From the NCBI RefSeq assembly GCF_002081825.1, contig NZ_MUKU01000016.1, positions 44,749-108,748 on the forward strand: 64,000 nucleotides of DNA. The letters run 5' to 3'. The position numbers were made by a program, and so were the translations under genes. The number at the start of each line of letters is the position of its first letter. Positions within the stretch are counted from its first letter, which is position 1. The DNA is from Chromobacterium haemolyticum (GTDB lineage Bacteria; Pseudomonadota; Gammaproteobacteria; Burkholderiales; Chromobacteriaceae). Below the pieces are notes generated by a model. That model saw only the letters and a program-made list of their open reading frames with translations. It had not been told where the DNA came from and ran no database searches. Positions 1 to 8,406 of this stretch are shown one piece after another.

Positions 1-1
1 A

Positions 2-1399
2 GGCGGCCAACTGAAGAAATCCGCCGGCAGCAGCGCCAGCCTAAGCACGATGCCGACACTGCCTGAACCGAAGATCCCGCAGCTTCATGAACCGTTCAGC
101 ATCATGGTCACCGGCGTGGGCGGCACCGGCGTGGTCACCATAGGCCAGGTGCTGGGCATGGCCGCCTATCTGGACCGCAAAGGCGTCACCGTGCTGGACA
201 TGGCCGGCCTGGCGCAAAAAGGCGGCTCGGTGTGGTCGCATGTGCGCATCGCCGACAGCCAGGACAAGCTGCACGCCGTGCGCATCGCCGCCGGCGACGC
301 CAACCTGGTGCTGGGCTGCGACCTGGTGGTGACCGCCGCCGAGGAGGCGCTGGCCAAAATGCGCGACGGCTTCAGCCACGCCATCGTCAACAACTACGAA
401 TCGCCGACCAGCGCCTTCCTGAAGAATCCGGACGTGCGCTTCCCCAGCAAGGCGATGAAAGACGCCATCATCGAGTCGGTGGGCGCCGGCCGCTACAGCG
501 AGGTCAACGCCACCCGGCTAGCCACCTCCCTGCTGGGCGACGCCATCGCCAGCAATATGTTCATGCTTGGCTACGCTTGGCAAAAGGGCTTGGTGCCGGT
601 GACTCTGGAAGCCATCATGGAAGCGGTGCGTCTGAACGGCGCCGCGGTCAAGTTCAACCAGGACGCCTTCAGCTGGGGCCGTCACGCCGCCCACGATCCG
701 GCGCGCATCGAAGCGCTGGTCAGCCCGTCGGCGGTGGTGGCCTTCGTTCCACGTGAAACCCCTGACGCCGTGCTGCACCATCGCGCCACCGCGCTGACCG
801 CCTATCAGAACGCGGCGCTGGCCGAACGCTACAAGGCGCTGGTGGCGCGGGTGCGTCAGACCGAGGAAGCGTTGAACCCGGCCAGCAGCGCGCTGACGCT
901 GGCGGTGGCCAAAAATTACTACCATGTGCTGGCGTACAAGGACGAGTACGAAGTGGCCCGGCTCTACACAGACGGCGGCTTCCAGCGCGAGCTGGCGCAG
1001 CAGTTTGACGGCGATTACCAGCTACGCTTCCACATCGGCGCCGGCTGGATTACCGGCGGGCAGCCGCGCAAAGTGGCCTTCGGCCCCTGGCTGCTGACCG
1101 GCATGAAGTGGCTGGCCAAACTGCGCTTCCTGCGCGGCACCCTGCTGGACCCGTTTGCCCGGCAGGCCGACCGCAAGCTGGAGCGTCGACTGATCGGCGT
1201 GTTTGAGCGGCAGGTGGAAGACTTGCTGGGCGGACTGACGCTGGACGCGCTGCCGCGCGCGGTGGAGCTGGTGAAAACCTGGGAAGGCGTGCGCGGCTTC
1301 GGCCACATCAAGGAGCGCAACTACCAGCAGGCCAAGAGCAAACAAGCCCAGTTGCTGGGCGAACTGAAGCCGGGCGGCAAAAACCGCCAGGTGGCCTAA
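2..1399 (+). CDS. iorAB: Indolepyruvate:ferredoxin oxidoreductase, fused IorAB type, C-terminal part
   Basis: The reading frame is open to the left edge, so this is the 3' portion of a larger gene; the ATG at 50 is internal. The enzyme oxidatively decarboxylates aryl-pyruvates from aromatic amino-acid breakdown, with ferredoxin as acceptor. The visible part starts in a linker, then has the gamma (POR) domain with the glycine-rich VTGVGGTGVVTIG stretch and the QKGGSVWSHVRI motif, followed by a C-terminal region of about 230 residues typical of the long (about 1150-1200 residue) fused proteobacterial enzymes (DUF6537-like). The TPP-binding and 4Fe-4S domains would lie upstream, outside the window. 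A repeat element starts at its stop codon and a strong terminator follows at 1570. The family assignment is secure; the exact 2-oxoacid preference is inferred. Confidence 0.9.
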   Translation, partial: GGQLKKSAGSSASLSTMPTLPEPKIPQLHEPFSIMVTGVGGTGVVTIGQVLGMAAYLDRKGVTVLDMAGLAQKGGSVWSHVRIADSQDKLHAVRIAAGDANLVLGCDLVVTAAEEALAKMRDGFSHAIVNNYESPTSAFLKNPDVRFPSKAMKDAIIESVGAGRYSEVNATRLATSLLGDAIASNMFMLGYAWQKGLVPVTLEAIMEAVRLNGAAVKFNQDAFSWGRHAAHDPARIEALVSPSAVVAFVPRETPDAVLHHRATALTAYQNAALAERYKALVARVRQTEEALNPASSALTLAVAKNYYHVLAYKDEYEVARLYTDGGFQRELAQQFDGDYQLRFHIGAGWITGGQPRKVAFGPWLLTGMKWLAKLRFLRGTLLDPFARQADRKLERRLIGVFERQVEDLLGGLTLDALPRAVELVKTWEGVRGFGHIKERNYQQAKSKQAQLLGELKPGGKNRQVA

Positions 1400-1513
1400 G
1401 AGCCGCTAACAAAACTCAGTTTTACGGCTGAGGCAAGGCACGCCGACGCAGGCAGTACAAGTCGTACGACAAGGAGGCGCAACGCAGTATCAGGAGTTTT
1501 GTTAGCAGGTCTA
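1397..1513. repeat. Small inverted-repeat element, family B, at the iorAB stop codon
   Basis: Terminal inverted repeats are AGAGCCGCTAACAAAACTC on the left and its near-complement on the right (GAGTTTTGTTAGCAGGTCT), about 113 bp apart end to end, with TA on both outer sides. The left TA is part of the iorAB TAA stop codon (1397-1399). The interior has the short palindrome GTACAAGTCGTAC. No coding capacity. It resembles a MITE and is similar in design but not in sequence to the family A repeats elsewhere in the window. Confidence 0.7.
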
Positions 1514-1569
1514 AGTTGAACGGATTGAAGTTGCTGTAAACGTAGTACCCGAGTGTTCCTACAGCTTGC

Positions 1570-1601
1570 GGGCGTCGACCATGTCGACGCCCTCTTTTTT
1601 T
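1570..1601 (+). terminator. Rho-independent terminator after iorAB
   Basis: A perfect 10 bp stem (GGGCGTCGAC, loop CAT, GTCGACGCCC) is followed by TC and seven T residues. It is placed to stop transcription from iorAB through the repeat element. Confidence 0.85.
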
Positions 1602-1726
1602 CCCGCCCGTTCTTTCTGCCGGTCAAACCCCACTTCGAATTGAAAATGCCAATCGCATTTTCTAGTATTGAAGATGGCGCGCTGCCGCCAACTCAAAACT
1701 CAAACGAACCAATATGGAGACCCGCC

Positions 1727-2278
1727 ATGCCCCTGACCCCTCGCCACTGGCTGCTCGCTTCCGCCTGCGCGCTCTTGCTCGGCTGCGCGGCCACGCCCGG
1801 CAGCGACCGCTGCGCCGGCCAGACCCAGCCGGCCTTGCCCGGCATGGCCGCGGTGGACAATCCCGATCTGCTGAATAGCGCATTGGGCCAGCCCGGCAAA
1901 GGCGGCCTGTGCGCCGGCCAGGTGCGACGCCAGGAGCCGGCGGATCAAACCGTGACGGTCTACCGCGTCTACGACAACAACAAGGCCAACTCGCGCCTGG
2001 GCCGCTGGTGGTCGTTCAGCCAGCCGCAGGGGCCGACAAGCGCCTACCGCGCCGCCAACGCCATCTGCCCGAGCTGGAGCCAGCTCAACCGCATGGTGCG
2101 CTGCCAACTCAAAGTGGGCGCGCAAGTGGCGGTAGGCCCCGGCCAAAGCGCCGATTGCGCGCCGGACGCCAATTACCCGCCGTCACCGGTCAATCAGGTT
2201 TACATCCCCAACTCCGGACCGGACACCTTGTGGGTGGAGCAATGCCAGGATATGGGTGATTTCCCGCCGGCGTCCTAA
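1727..2278 (+). CDS. Putative lipoprotein, cysteine-containing
   Basis: The protein has 183 residues. The start at 1727 is chosen because GGAG lies seven bases upstream and the product then begins with a clean lipoprotein signal: a hydrophobic stretch ending in the lipobox LLGC, predicting lipidation of the cysteine near residue 20. An in-frame start further upstream (1553) would overlap the terminator and bury the signal. The mature part contains further cysteines, a WWSF aromatic patch and a proline-rich C-terminal third. I recognise no domain. It is presumably membrane-anchored in the periplasm or outer membrane. The TAA stop codon coincides with the start of a family A repeat. Confidence 0.75.
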   Translation: MPLTPRHWLLASACALLLGCAATPGSDRCAGQTQPALPGMAAVDNPDLLNSALGQPGKGGLCAGQVRRQEPADQTVTVYRVYDNNKANSRLGRWWSFSQPQGPTSAYRAANAICPSWSQLNRMVRCQLKVGAQVAVGPGQSADCAPDANYPPSPVNQVYIPNSGPDTLWVEQCQDMGDFPPAS

Positions 2279-2424
2279 GAACGTGTTTACGATCTCGCGA
2301 GCAAAGGCGAGACAAGGCGAAAACGGCTGAAAAAGCGGAATGTACAGGTGGTACATAAGCATTCTGAAGCCGCACTCACCGTTTCACCCCTCGCGGCGCG
2401 CAGCAGATCGTAAACGGACTCTGA
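2276..2424 (+). repeat. Family A inverted-repeat element, copy 1
   Basis: The left end TAAGAACGTGTTTACGATCT is mirrored by AGATCGTAAACGGACTCT on the right. The interior carries the family core AAAGCGGAATGTACAGGTGG followed by TACAT. The left TA is inside the stop codon of the lipoprotein gene. Non-coding. Confidence 0.8.
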
Positions 2425-2496
2425 GACGAGCCGCCCGGTTGACGCCGGTCTCCCAAGCCATCAGCATGGCCGCTTCATCCAAGATGAGGAACGGCC

Positions 2497-3030
2497 ATGC
2501 GCCTTCAATCCATGCTCGCCGCCGGCCTGTGCGCCGCCCTATTCCACGCCGGCCCGGCGTTCGCCGCCGAAGACAGCATCGCCGCCGCCAAAGCGCTGCT
2601 GCAGGCGATGCGTTACGACGAGATCATCGCGCAAACGATGCAACAGATGGAAGCCACCATGCAGCAGCAAATGGAGCAGCAGCTGTGGCAAAACCTGCCA
2701 AACTGCGCGGAGACGCCTGACTGCAAAAACAAGGTCGGCACCTTTTTGCAGCAGATGATGAAAACCCAGCAAGCCTATTTCCACTCTCCCGAAACCCGCA
2801 AATTGATGAACGGAGTGCAGGTCCAAGCGCTGAGCAAGAATTTTAGCGTCGCCGAGATCCGCGAGATGAGCGCTTTCTATCAAACCCCCACCGGCAACAA
2901 GATGCTGCGGCTGATGCCCAAGATCACGGCGGAAATCGGTCCGGTGCTGATGCAGGACATCGGCCAGCGCTTGATGCCCGAGCTCAAGCAGCAGATGGAC
3001 GAGTTCGCGCGGCGGAACGACGTCCGCTAA
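2497..3030 (+). CDS. Secreted DUF2059-type protein
   Basis: The protein has 177 residues with a signal peptide (positively charged start, hydrophobic core, AFA-A cleavage site near residue 24). The mature protein is helical and rich in Gln and Met (QQMEATMQQQMEQQ), with a C-terminal region containing the FSVAEIREMSAFYQTPTGNKMLRLMPKI pattern in two parts that is typical of DUF2059 proteins. It is expected to be periplasmic; its function is unknown. GGAAC before the ATG is a modest ribosome site. The gene stands alone between a repeat element and a bidirectional terminator shared with the convergent mscS. Confidence 0.8.
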   Translation: MRLQSMLAAGLCAALFHAGPAFAAEDSIAAAKALLQAMRYDEIIAQTMQQMEATMQQQMEQQLWQNLPNCAETPDCKNKVGTFLQQMMKTQQAYFHSPETRKLMNGVQVQALSKNFSVAEIREMSAFYQTPTGNKMLRLMPKITAEIGPVLMQDIGQRLMPELKQQMDEFARRNDVR

Positions 3031-3047
3031 ACCGGCCAACACGCAGC

Positions 3048-3076
3048 AAAACGGGGCCAGCGGCCCCGTTATTGTT
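3048..3076. terminator. Bidirectional terminator between DUF2059 gene and mscS
   Basis: The hairpin ACGGGGCC-AGC-GGCCCCGT has AAAA on the left and a T-rich tail on the right, between two convergent genes. The T tract is short on either strand. Confidence 0.6.
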
Positions 3077-3094
3077 GTCCAGCGCCTGCGGCGC

Positions 3095-3898
3095 TCAGCT
3101 CTGACGCACCACCATCGCCTGCTCCGGCGCCGGGAAGCCGCCGGCGGCCAGGGTCTCGCGAATCACGCGGTTGCTGTCAAAATACACCTGCCAATAGTCC
3201 TGCGGCTTGCAATACGGCCGCACAGCCAACACCGGTCCCAAGGGCGTGAACTCCAGCAGGCCAACGTCCGGCGCCGGGCTGGCCAGCACATTGGGCACCT
3301 TGGCCACCGTCTCCCGCAGCAAACTCATCGCCGCGGCGTGATCAGCGCTGGCGGCCAACTGGGCTTTCAGGTCTACTCGGCGCTGCTCGGTGGCGCTGAA
3401 GTTCTGGATGGTGTCGGAAAAGATTTTGTTGTTGCCGATCAGGGTCAGCACCCCGTCCGGCGTATCCACCGCGGTGGCGAACAGACCAATGTGCTTGACC
3501 GTGCCGACGACGCCGGCCACGCCCACCAGATCGCCCACTTTGAACGGCCGCAACACCACCAGGAAGATGCCGGCGGCGAAGTTGGCCAACAAGCCGCTCC
3601 AGGCCATGCCGACCGCCACGCCGGCGGCGGCGATCACTGCGGCGAAGGTCGTGGTCTGCACTCCGAAGAAACCGAGAATGCCGATCACCAGCACGATAGT
3701 CAGCGTCACATCCAGGAAAGATCTCACATACTGACGAATAGTGTGGTCCAGCGACTTGCTGGCCAGCTTGGCGTCCAGCAGCCGAGTGGCGAAATTGATC
3801 AGCCAGCGGCCCACCAGCCACAGCAAGATGGCCGATAAAATGTTGAGGCCGATTTTCACCGCCAGATCGGTCCAGTGACTCCAGTTAATGGCATCCAT
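3095..3898 (-). CDS. mscS: Small-conductance mechanosensitive channel (MscS family)
   Basis: At 267 residues it is close to the classical MscS length. It opens under membrane tension to release solutes in hypo-osmotic shock. The N-terminal third has three predicted membrane segments (about residues 15-35, 60-85 and 90-115). The third carries the glycine/alanine-rich pore helix (AAVIAAAGVAVGMAWSG), followed by the beta domain motif FKVGDLVGVAGVVGTV and a C-terminal alpha/beta vestibule. It is monocistronic, with its own 150 bp upstream gap shared with the end of the sirtuin gene. Only the small core architecture is present, with no extra sensor domains. Confidence 0.92.
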   Translation of the reverse strand: MDAINWSHWTDLAVKIGLNILSAILLWLVGRWLINFATRLLDAKLASKSLDHTIRQYVRSFLDVTLTIVLVIGILGFFGVQTTTFAAVIAAAGVAVGMAWSGLLANFAAGIFLVVLRPFKVGDLVGVAGVVGTVKHIGLFATAVDTPDGVLTLIGNNKIFSDTIQNFSATEQRRVDLKAQLAASADHAAAMSLLRETVAKVPNVLASPAPDVGLLEFTPLGPVLAVRPYCKPQDYWQVYFDSNRVIRETLAAGGFPAPEQAMVVRQS

Positions 3899-4055
3899 TT
3901 GTAAATCCCCCTTTTCAACGGTTTTGCAACATGTTTAAAGATAGGAGATTGACACAGAAATACCAAATGAATTTTAAATGCGAAGCCACGCCGCAGTTCT
4001 TTAAAGCCTCTTCAAGTTCTCGCGAGCCGACGCGCGGCGGATCCTGCGCCGCCTC

Positions 4056-4784
4056 TCAGACCTTGGACAAGGCGCGGCAGGTCTCCCCTATGCCACCCAG
4101 AATGCGCAGGTCGAAGGCGTGATCCATGCGCGTGGGCGTGTAATTGATCAAGGCGGTGGCCACGCCGGCCTGCGCCGCTTCCAAAGGAATCAGATTGACC
4201 GGCGACACCTCCAGCGACGAGCCCATCACCAGCAGCAGGTCCGCCTGCAAGGCGGCGTCGAAGGCCAACTCAATCAAGGGCACCGCCTCCCCGTACAACA
4301 CCACGTCGGGCTTGAGCACGTCGTGGCACAGCCGGCAGACCGGCAATGGGTGATGCAGCACGTAATCCAGCGCATGAGTGGTGTCGCAGCTGGGACAGCT
4401 GGCGGTCAGCAAGCTGCCGTGCAATTCCAGTACCTGGCTGCTGCCGGCGCGCGCGTGCAGGCCGTCTATGTTCTGGGTCAGCACCGTCACCCGCTTGCCC
4501 TGTTGCTCCAGTTCCGCCAGGAATTGGTGCCCGGCGTTGGGCCGGTAATCGCCAATCAACTTGATGCGGAAGATCTCTCGAAACGCCAGCCAGAACGCCT
4601 CCGGGTCGCTGCGGAAATAATCGATGGACACCACTTCGGCCAAGCTCATGCTACGCGACCACAGGCCGTTGGCGGAGCGAAAGTCCGGGATGCCGGACTC
4701 GGTGCTCATGCCGGCGCCGGTCAGCGCCACAATGGTTTCCGCCTGCTCCAGCATCTGGCGAAGGCGGTGTATTTGCTCGGACAT
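4056..4784 (-). CDS. NAD-dependent protein deacylase, sirtuin (Sir2/CobB family)
   Basis: The 242-residue cytoplasmic enzyme removes acyl groups from lysines, consuming NAD+. The NAD-binding motif TGAGMSTESGIPDFR is near residue 22, TQNIDGLH carries the usual Asn-Asp pair, the catalytic histidine is in ELHGS, and a zinc ribbon is formed by CPSC and CRLC. GSSLEVSPVN near residue 190 completes the Rossmann fold. The family is certain; whether it is mainly a deacetylase or desuccinylase is not decided by what I can see, although the Tyr/Arg pair of class III enzymes is not obvious. The Shine-Dalgarno is weak. Confidence 0.92.
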   Translation of the reverse strand: MSEQIHRLRQMLEQAETIVALTGAGMSTESGIPDFRSANGLWSRSMSLAEVVSIDYFRSDPEAFWLAFREIFRIKLIGDYRPNAGHQFLAELEQQGKRVTVLTQNIDGLHARAGSSQVLELHGSLLTASCPSCDTTHALDYVLHHPLPVCRLCHDVLKPDVVLYGEAVPLIELAFDAALQADLLLVMGSSLEVSPVNLIPLEAAQAGVATALINYTPTRMDHAFDLRILGGIGETCRALSKV

Positions 4785-4880
4785 CTATGCATTCCAGCTA
4801 ATGAATGAAGCGAAATCTAAGCCAGGTTCAATCAGCGATAACAACGCCAAACCACAGCTTAGCTTTTCCATGCCGTAGGC

Positions 4881-5219
4881 TCAGCCGGCCGTTGGCACAG
4901 GGTATTTGACGGCGTTTTTCGCCATCTTGTCGCGTACCGCCGCGTCCAGATCCACTCCCGTCACCATCGCCAGCCGCGTCAGGTAGAGCAGCACGTCGGC
5001 AATTTCCTCCTGCAGATGGGAGAAGCGCGCCGGATCGTGGCGCAGCGCGACAGCCTCCTCGTCGCTCAGCCATTGGAAGATTTCCGCCAATTCGCCCACC
5101 TCTCCCACCAAAGCCAGCATCAGGCCGCGCGGCGTGTGATAACGGTTCCAATCGCGTTCATCGGCAAAACGCTGCAATGCGGCGGTGAGTTTTTCAGTAG
5201 AGATCAGGGCTTCGGTCAT
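4881..5219 (-). CDS. MazG-like nucleotide pyrophosphohydrolase (dCTPase-type)
   Basis: The 112-residue all-alpha NTP pyrophosphatase has a helix with the metal-binding EVGELAEIFQW pattern (E-x2-E) near residue 39 and a second acidic pair in EEIADVLLYLTRL near residue 70, the arrangement seen in the dCTPP1/MazG-like family. Such enzymes hydrolyse non-canonical or excess (d)NTPs to the monophosphate. The gene follows cpdB on the same strand but is separated by a repeat element, so co-transcription is uncertain. Confidence 0.88.
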   Translation of the reverse strand: MTEALISTEKLTAALQRFADERDWNRYHTPRGLMLALVGEVGELAEIFQWLSDEEAVALRHDPARFSHLQEEIADVLLYLTRLAMVTGVDLDAAVRDKMAKNAVKYPVPTAG

Positions 5220-5264
5220 CGTTCTATCCGGGTTTCACGTGGAACATCAGGCGCTTGCCGCCTC

Positions 5265-5406
5265 AGAATCGGTGCAAAGTCTCGCGAGCAAGACAAGGCG
5301 TTGCGGCAGAGAAAGCGGAGAGTACATACGGTATATGCGCATTTCGAAGTTGTACTCACCGTGTAACGCGCCACAACGCGCAGCAGGCATTGAGCAGGTT
5401 CTTAAA
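5265..5406 (+). repeat. Family A inverted-repeat element, copy 2 (left end degraded)
   Basis: It retains CTCGCGAGCAAGACAAGGCG, the AGAAAGCGGAGAGTACA core and a right end GAGCAGGTTCTTAAA. The left terminus (AGAATCGGTGCAAAGT) has diverged. It lies 8 bp from the cpdB stop codon (minus strand). Confidence 0.65.
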
Positions 5407-5414
5407 CCTTTATC

Positions 5415-7322
5415 TTATTCCACCAGCTCCAAGCTCACCGAACCGTCGCCATGCTCCGCCGCCAGGCGGAACTGCGGCTGGCGCGCCAGATAGCGCAACG
5501 CGCCGGCGCCGGTGTCGAAGCGCATGGCGACGCCGGACACCGGCAGGATGCGCCAGGCCGGCTTGGCCGCCGGGTCCACCACCTTGCGCTCGGCCAGATA
5601 GGCGGCCACCGCCGCGCGGTTTTCGTCCGGAGAATCCACCACCACGCGGCTGGCGTCGATGCCGGGGAAGTGGCCGCCGCCGGAGGCGCGGTAGTTGTTG
5701 GTGGCCACCAGGAAGCTGGCGTTCTCGTCTATCGGCTTGCCCTGATAGCTCAGCTTGACGATGCGATGGCTGTCCGGCGCCGCCAGCTTGCCGTCGGCGT
5801 CGTAGCGCGCCGGCCGGCTGACGTCGATCTCATAGCTGACGCCGGCGATGCTGTCGAAGTTGTAGGAACGGAACTCCGGGTTCAGCAACGGCTGGGTCTT
5901 GGGGCCTTTGGGATCGATGCGCAGAAACTGCCCAGCCGACATCTCCAGCCATTCGCGCACTTCACGGCCGCTGACCTTCACCGCCTTCAGCGTGTTGGGA
6001 TAGATATAGAGATCGGCCAGATTGCGGATCGCCAGCGGGCCGGCCGGGATGTCGGTGTAGTAATTCCAGCCCTGACGGCCGCCGGCCTTGAACGGCGCGG
6101 CAGCGGACAGCACCGGCAAGCCTTCGTACTCGGTGCCCTTGACCGCGTTCTTCACATACCAGGCCTGGGCCTCCGCCACAATCTGCACCGAGGGATCGTC
6201 CGCCGCCTGAGCGAAGTAGCTGTAGATGGGCGCGCGGGTTTCCGCCACCTTGCCGCGCACATAGTCCAGCGTCCGGCGGTGTTCGGCGGCGATCAGCTCG
6301 GCCACCTTGGGCTCGGCGGCCGCCAGCGATCGCTTGGCCTGCTTATCGTAGATGGCGCGCAAGCCGGCCTGTTTGCCGCTGACTTTCCAGCCGCCGTCGC
6401 CGCGCTCCAGCACCAGGTCCACCACGCCGATATGGTCGCCCCAGCGTCCCGGCATCACCGCCGGCACGCCGTTAATGGTGCCGGCGGCCAGGTCCACCTT
6501 GGGATAGCCGGCGAAGGCGGAAGACGGGAATTCCGCGTGAGCGTGGCCAAACAGGATGGCGTCGATGCCGGCCACCTCGGCCAGGCCGGCCACCGAGTTC
6601 TCGGCAAAGCGCGCGCTCTCGCCTTTTTCGAAACCGGAATGCGGCACCGCGATCACGATGTCGGCGCCCTTCTGCTTGAGCTCGGGCAGATAGCGGCGCG
6701 CGGTGTCGACGATGTCCCTCACCTCCACCTTGCCCTGCAGATTGGCCTTGTCCCACTGCATGATCTGCGGCGGCACAAAGCCGATCACGCCGATGTTCAG
6801 CATCTGCGGTTGGCCGTCCTCATCCTTGAACTCCCGCTTGAGCAACACATAGGGCTGGAAATAGGGCTGGCCAGTCTTGGCGTCCACCACATTGGCGTTG
6901 ACATAGGGGAAGGCCGCCGTCTTCAGCGCCTGGCTCAGGAAGGGCAAGCCGTAATTGAATTCGTGGTTGCCGATATTGCCGGCGTCGTAACCCAGCCAGT
7001 TGAGCACTTTGTAGGCGGGATGAACCTCGCCTGCGCGCAGCGGCTGAACCTTGGCCACCAGATCGCCCAAGGGATTGCCCTGCAACAGGTCACCGTTGTC
7101 TATCAGCAGATTGTTGGGCGCCTCTTGCCGCGCCGCGCGGATCAGCGTCGCCGCGCGCGCCAGGCCGAAGTCCTGCGTCGGCTTGTCCTGGTAGTAGTCG
7201 TAATCCAGCAGGTTCATGTGCACGTCGGAGGTTTCCAACACCCGCAGCTTCAGCGGGGCGGCCCAGCCGTTGGCGGCCAGCGCGGCCAACAGGGAGGAGA
7301 CGAGGAGAGGCGCAAGTTTCAC
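5415..7322 (-). CDS. cpdB: 2',3'-cyclic-nucleotide 2'-phosphodiesterase / 3'-nucleotidase (periplasmic)
   Basis: The 635-residue protein is a normal CpdB length. A signal peptide (hydrophobic core ending NGWAA) is followed by a calcineurin-like metallophosphatase domain: the LETSDVHMNLLDYDYY start, the GNHEFNYG motif near residue 118 and GHAHAEFP near residue 260. The C-terminal 5'-nucleotidase domain (about 350-600) contains SGGGHFPGID and NNYRA, the substrate-binding loop. It works in the periplasm, degrading RNA-derived 2',3'-cyclic nucleotides to nucleosides and phosphate for salvage. The start at 7322 is supported by the signal peptide. No terminator is seen; a repeat lies directly after the stop. 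Confidence 0.95.
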   Translation of the reverse strand: MKLAPLLVSSLLAALAANGWAAPLKLRVLETSDVHMNLLDYDYYQDKPTQDFGLARAATLIRAARQEAPNNLLIDNGDLLQGNPLGDLVAKVQPLRAGEVHPAYKVLNWLGYDAGNIGNHEFNYGLPFLSQALKTAAFPYVNANVVDAKTGQPYFQPYVLLKREFKDEDGQPQMLNIGVIGFVPPQIMQWDKANLQGKVEVRDIVDTARRYLPELKQKGADIVIAVPHSGFEKGESARFAENSVAGLAEVAGIDAILFGHAHAEFPSSAFAGYPKVDLAAGTINGVPAVMPGRWGDHIGVVDLVLERGDGGWKVSGKQAGLRAIYDKQAKRSLAAAEPKVAELIAAEHRRTLDYVRGKVAETRAPIYSYFAQAADDPSVQIVAEAQAWYVKNAVKGTEYEGLPVLSAAAPFKAGGRQGWNYYTDIPAGPLAIRNLADLYIYPNTLKAVKVSGREVREWLEMSAGQFLRIDPKGPKTQPLLNPEFRSYNFDSIAGVSYEIDVSRPARYDADGKLAAPDSHRIVKLSYQGKPIDENASFLVATNNYRASGGGHFPGIDASRVVVDSPDENRAAVAAYLAERKVVDPAAKPAWRILPVSGVAMRFDTGAGALRYLARQPQFRLAAEHGDGSVSLELVE

Positions 7323-7356
7323 GGGACAGCCCTTTTCTGGTTTTATCGCGCCCGCA

Positions 7357-7680
7357 TTATACGCCCGCCGCCGGCCCCTCCAGATAGAAAGCCCCCCAGG
7401 CGCACATCGCGTCTATCACCGGCCGCAGCGTGTCGCCCAGCTCGGTCAAGCGGTATTCCACCCGCGGCGGCACTTCCGCGTACACCGTGCGCGCGATCAG
7501 GCCGTCGCGCTCCAGTTCGCGCAGCTGCTCGGTCAATACCTTCTGCGACACCCCGCCCAGCAAGCGGCGCAGTTCGCCGGTGCGCCGGCTGTCCTCGGAC
7601 AAATGGCACAGAATCGCGCACTTCCATTTTCCGCCCACCAGCCGCACGGTGGCGTCGATGGGAAAATTCAGTTCGCTCAT
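7357..7680 (-). CDS. HxlR-family transcriptional regulator
   Basis: The 107-residue winged-helix protein has the GGKWKCAILCHL signature at the N-terminus and the recognition helix region GVSQKVLTEQLRELERDGLI, followed by the wing PPRVEYRLTELG. HxlR/YodB-type regulators often sense redox-active or electrophilic compounds, and many control a divergent oxidoreductase. Here the gene is divergent from the flavodoxin-like gene at 7784, and a near-palindrome lies between them. There is no conserved Cys near the N-terminus in the YodB position; the Cys in the KCAIL segment is a candidate. Confidence 0.92.
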   Translation of the reverse strand: MSELNFPIDATVRLVGGKWKCAILCHLSEDSRRTGELRRLLGGVSQKVLTEQLRELERDGLIARTVYAEVPPRVEYRLTELGDTLRPVIDAMCAWGAFYLEGPAAGV

Positions 7681-7717
7681 GCGGGCACAGTTACCTTTTG
7701 GTGCTTATGAAACAAAA

Positions 7718-7729
7718 AAGTACATACTT
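7718..7729. promoter_or_regulatory. Candidate HxlR operator
   Basis: AAGTACATACTT is an inverted repeat (AAGTA, CA spacer, TACTT) in the 103 bp divergent promoter region. It matches the style of short palindromes bound by HxlR proteins. The assignment is inferred from position and symmetry only. Confidence 0.5.
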
Positions 7730-7783
7730 ATCAACAGCTTGATCCGTTGTTAGCATGCCGTCTCCCATTTTACAGGAAGCGCC

Positions 7784-8323
7784 ATGAAAACCCTGATCAT
7801 CGTTGCCCACCCCAATCTTGAGCAATCCCGAATCAACCGCCGCTGGATGGCCGCGCTGCACCGGCATCCGGAACGCTACACCGTGCACGCGCTATACCAG
7901 GCTTATCCGGACGGGAACATCGACGTGGCGCGCGAACAGGCGCTGCTGAACCAGCACCAGCGCATCGTGCTGCAATTCCCGCTGTACTGGTTCAGTTCGC
8001 CGCCGCTGTTGAAAACCTGGCAGGACCAGGTGCTGGACGAGGGCTTCGCCATCGGCGCGCGACCGGAAGACTGGCGCATGCGGGACAAACGCATCAGCGT
8101 GGCGGTGTCCACCGGCATACGCGAGCGGGACTTCGCGGCGGACGGCCGTTATCTGTACCGGATAGAGGAAGTGTTGCGGCCGTTCGAACTGACCTGCCGC
8201 TACCTCCGCGCCGAATGGCTGCCCGGCTTCGCCCTGCACGGCGCCGAGCACGATCTGAGCGACGCCGAGATCGAGGCCAGCTCGGACGCGTATCTGCGGC
8301 ACCTGCAGGCCGAGGCAGTATAA
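7784..8323 (+). CDS. Flavodoxin-fold NAD(P)H oxidoreductase (KefF/MdaB-like)
   Basis: The 179-residue member of the Flavodoxin_2 quinone reductase family begins with the FMN-binding IIVAHPNLEQSRINR loop and has the QFPLYWFSSPPLLKTWQDQVL motif that contacts the flavin in NQO1/KefF-type proteins. It likely reduces quinones or azo/nitro compounds by two electrons using NAD(P)H. The GGAAGCGCC before the ATG supports the start. It is divergent from the HxlR gene, which is the probable regulator. The exact substrate is unknown. Confidence 0.88.
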   Translation: MKTLIIVAHPNLEQSRINRRWMAALHRHPERYTVHALYQAYPDGNIDVAREQALLNQHQRIVLQFPLYWFSSPPLLKTWQDQVLDEGFAIGARPEDWRMRDKRISVAVSTGIRERDFAADGRYLYRIEEVLRPFELTCRYLRAEWLPGFALHGAEHDLSDAEIEASSDAYLRHLQAEAV

Positions 8324-8337
8324 ATCCACTCGCCATG

Positions 8338-8362
8338 AAAAATGCCCGGCTGGAGCCGGGCA
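8338..8362 (-). terminator. Terminator at the 3' end of gst
   Basis: The stem TGCCCGGC-TGGA-GCCGGGCA is followed on the minus strand by a run of T. It probably serves the convergent gst gene and may also act on the oxidoreductase transcript. Confidence 0.65.
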
Positions 8363-8406
8363 TGATCTTGTCTGGAACGGCTAACTTATTCCCGTTCCAG
8401 TGGGAA

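Noticed and set aside
1553..1726. N-terminal extension of the lipoprotein gene
   Set aside because: It overlaps a strong terminator and would put the lipobox at residue 78; the start at 1727 has a ribosome site and a proper signal.
5451..7742. A 763-codon open frame on the plus strand opposite cpdB
   Set aside because: Same reason: cpdB on the minus strand has full motifs and a signal peptide; the complement has none.
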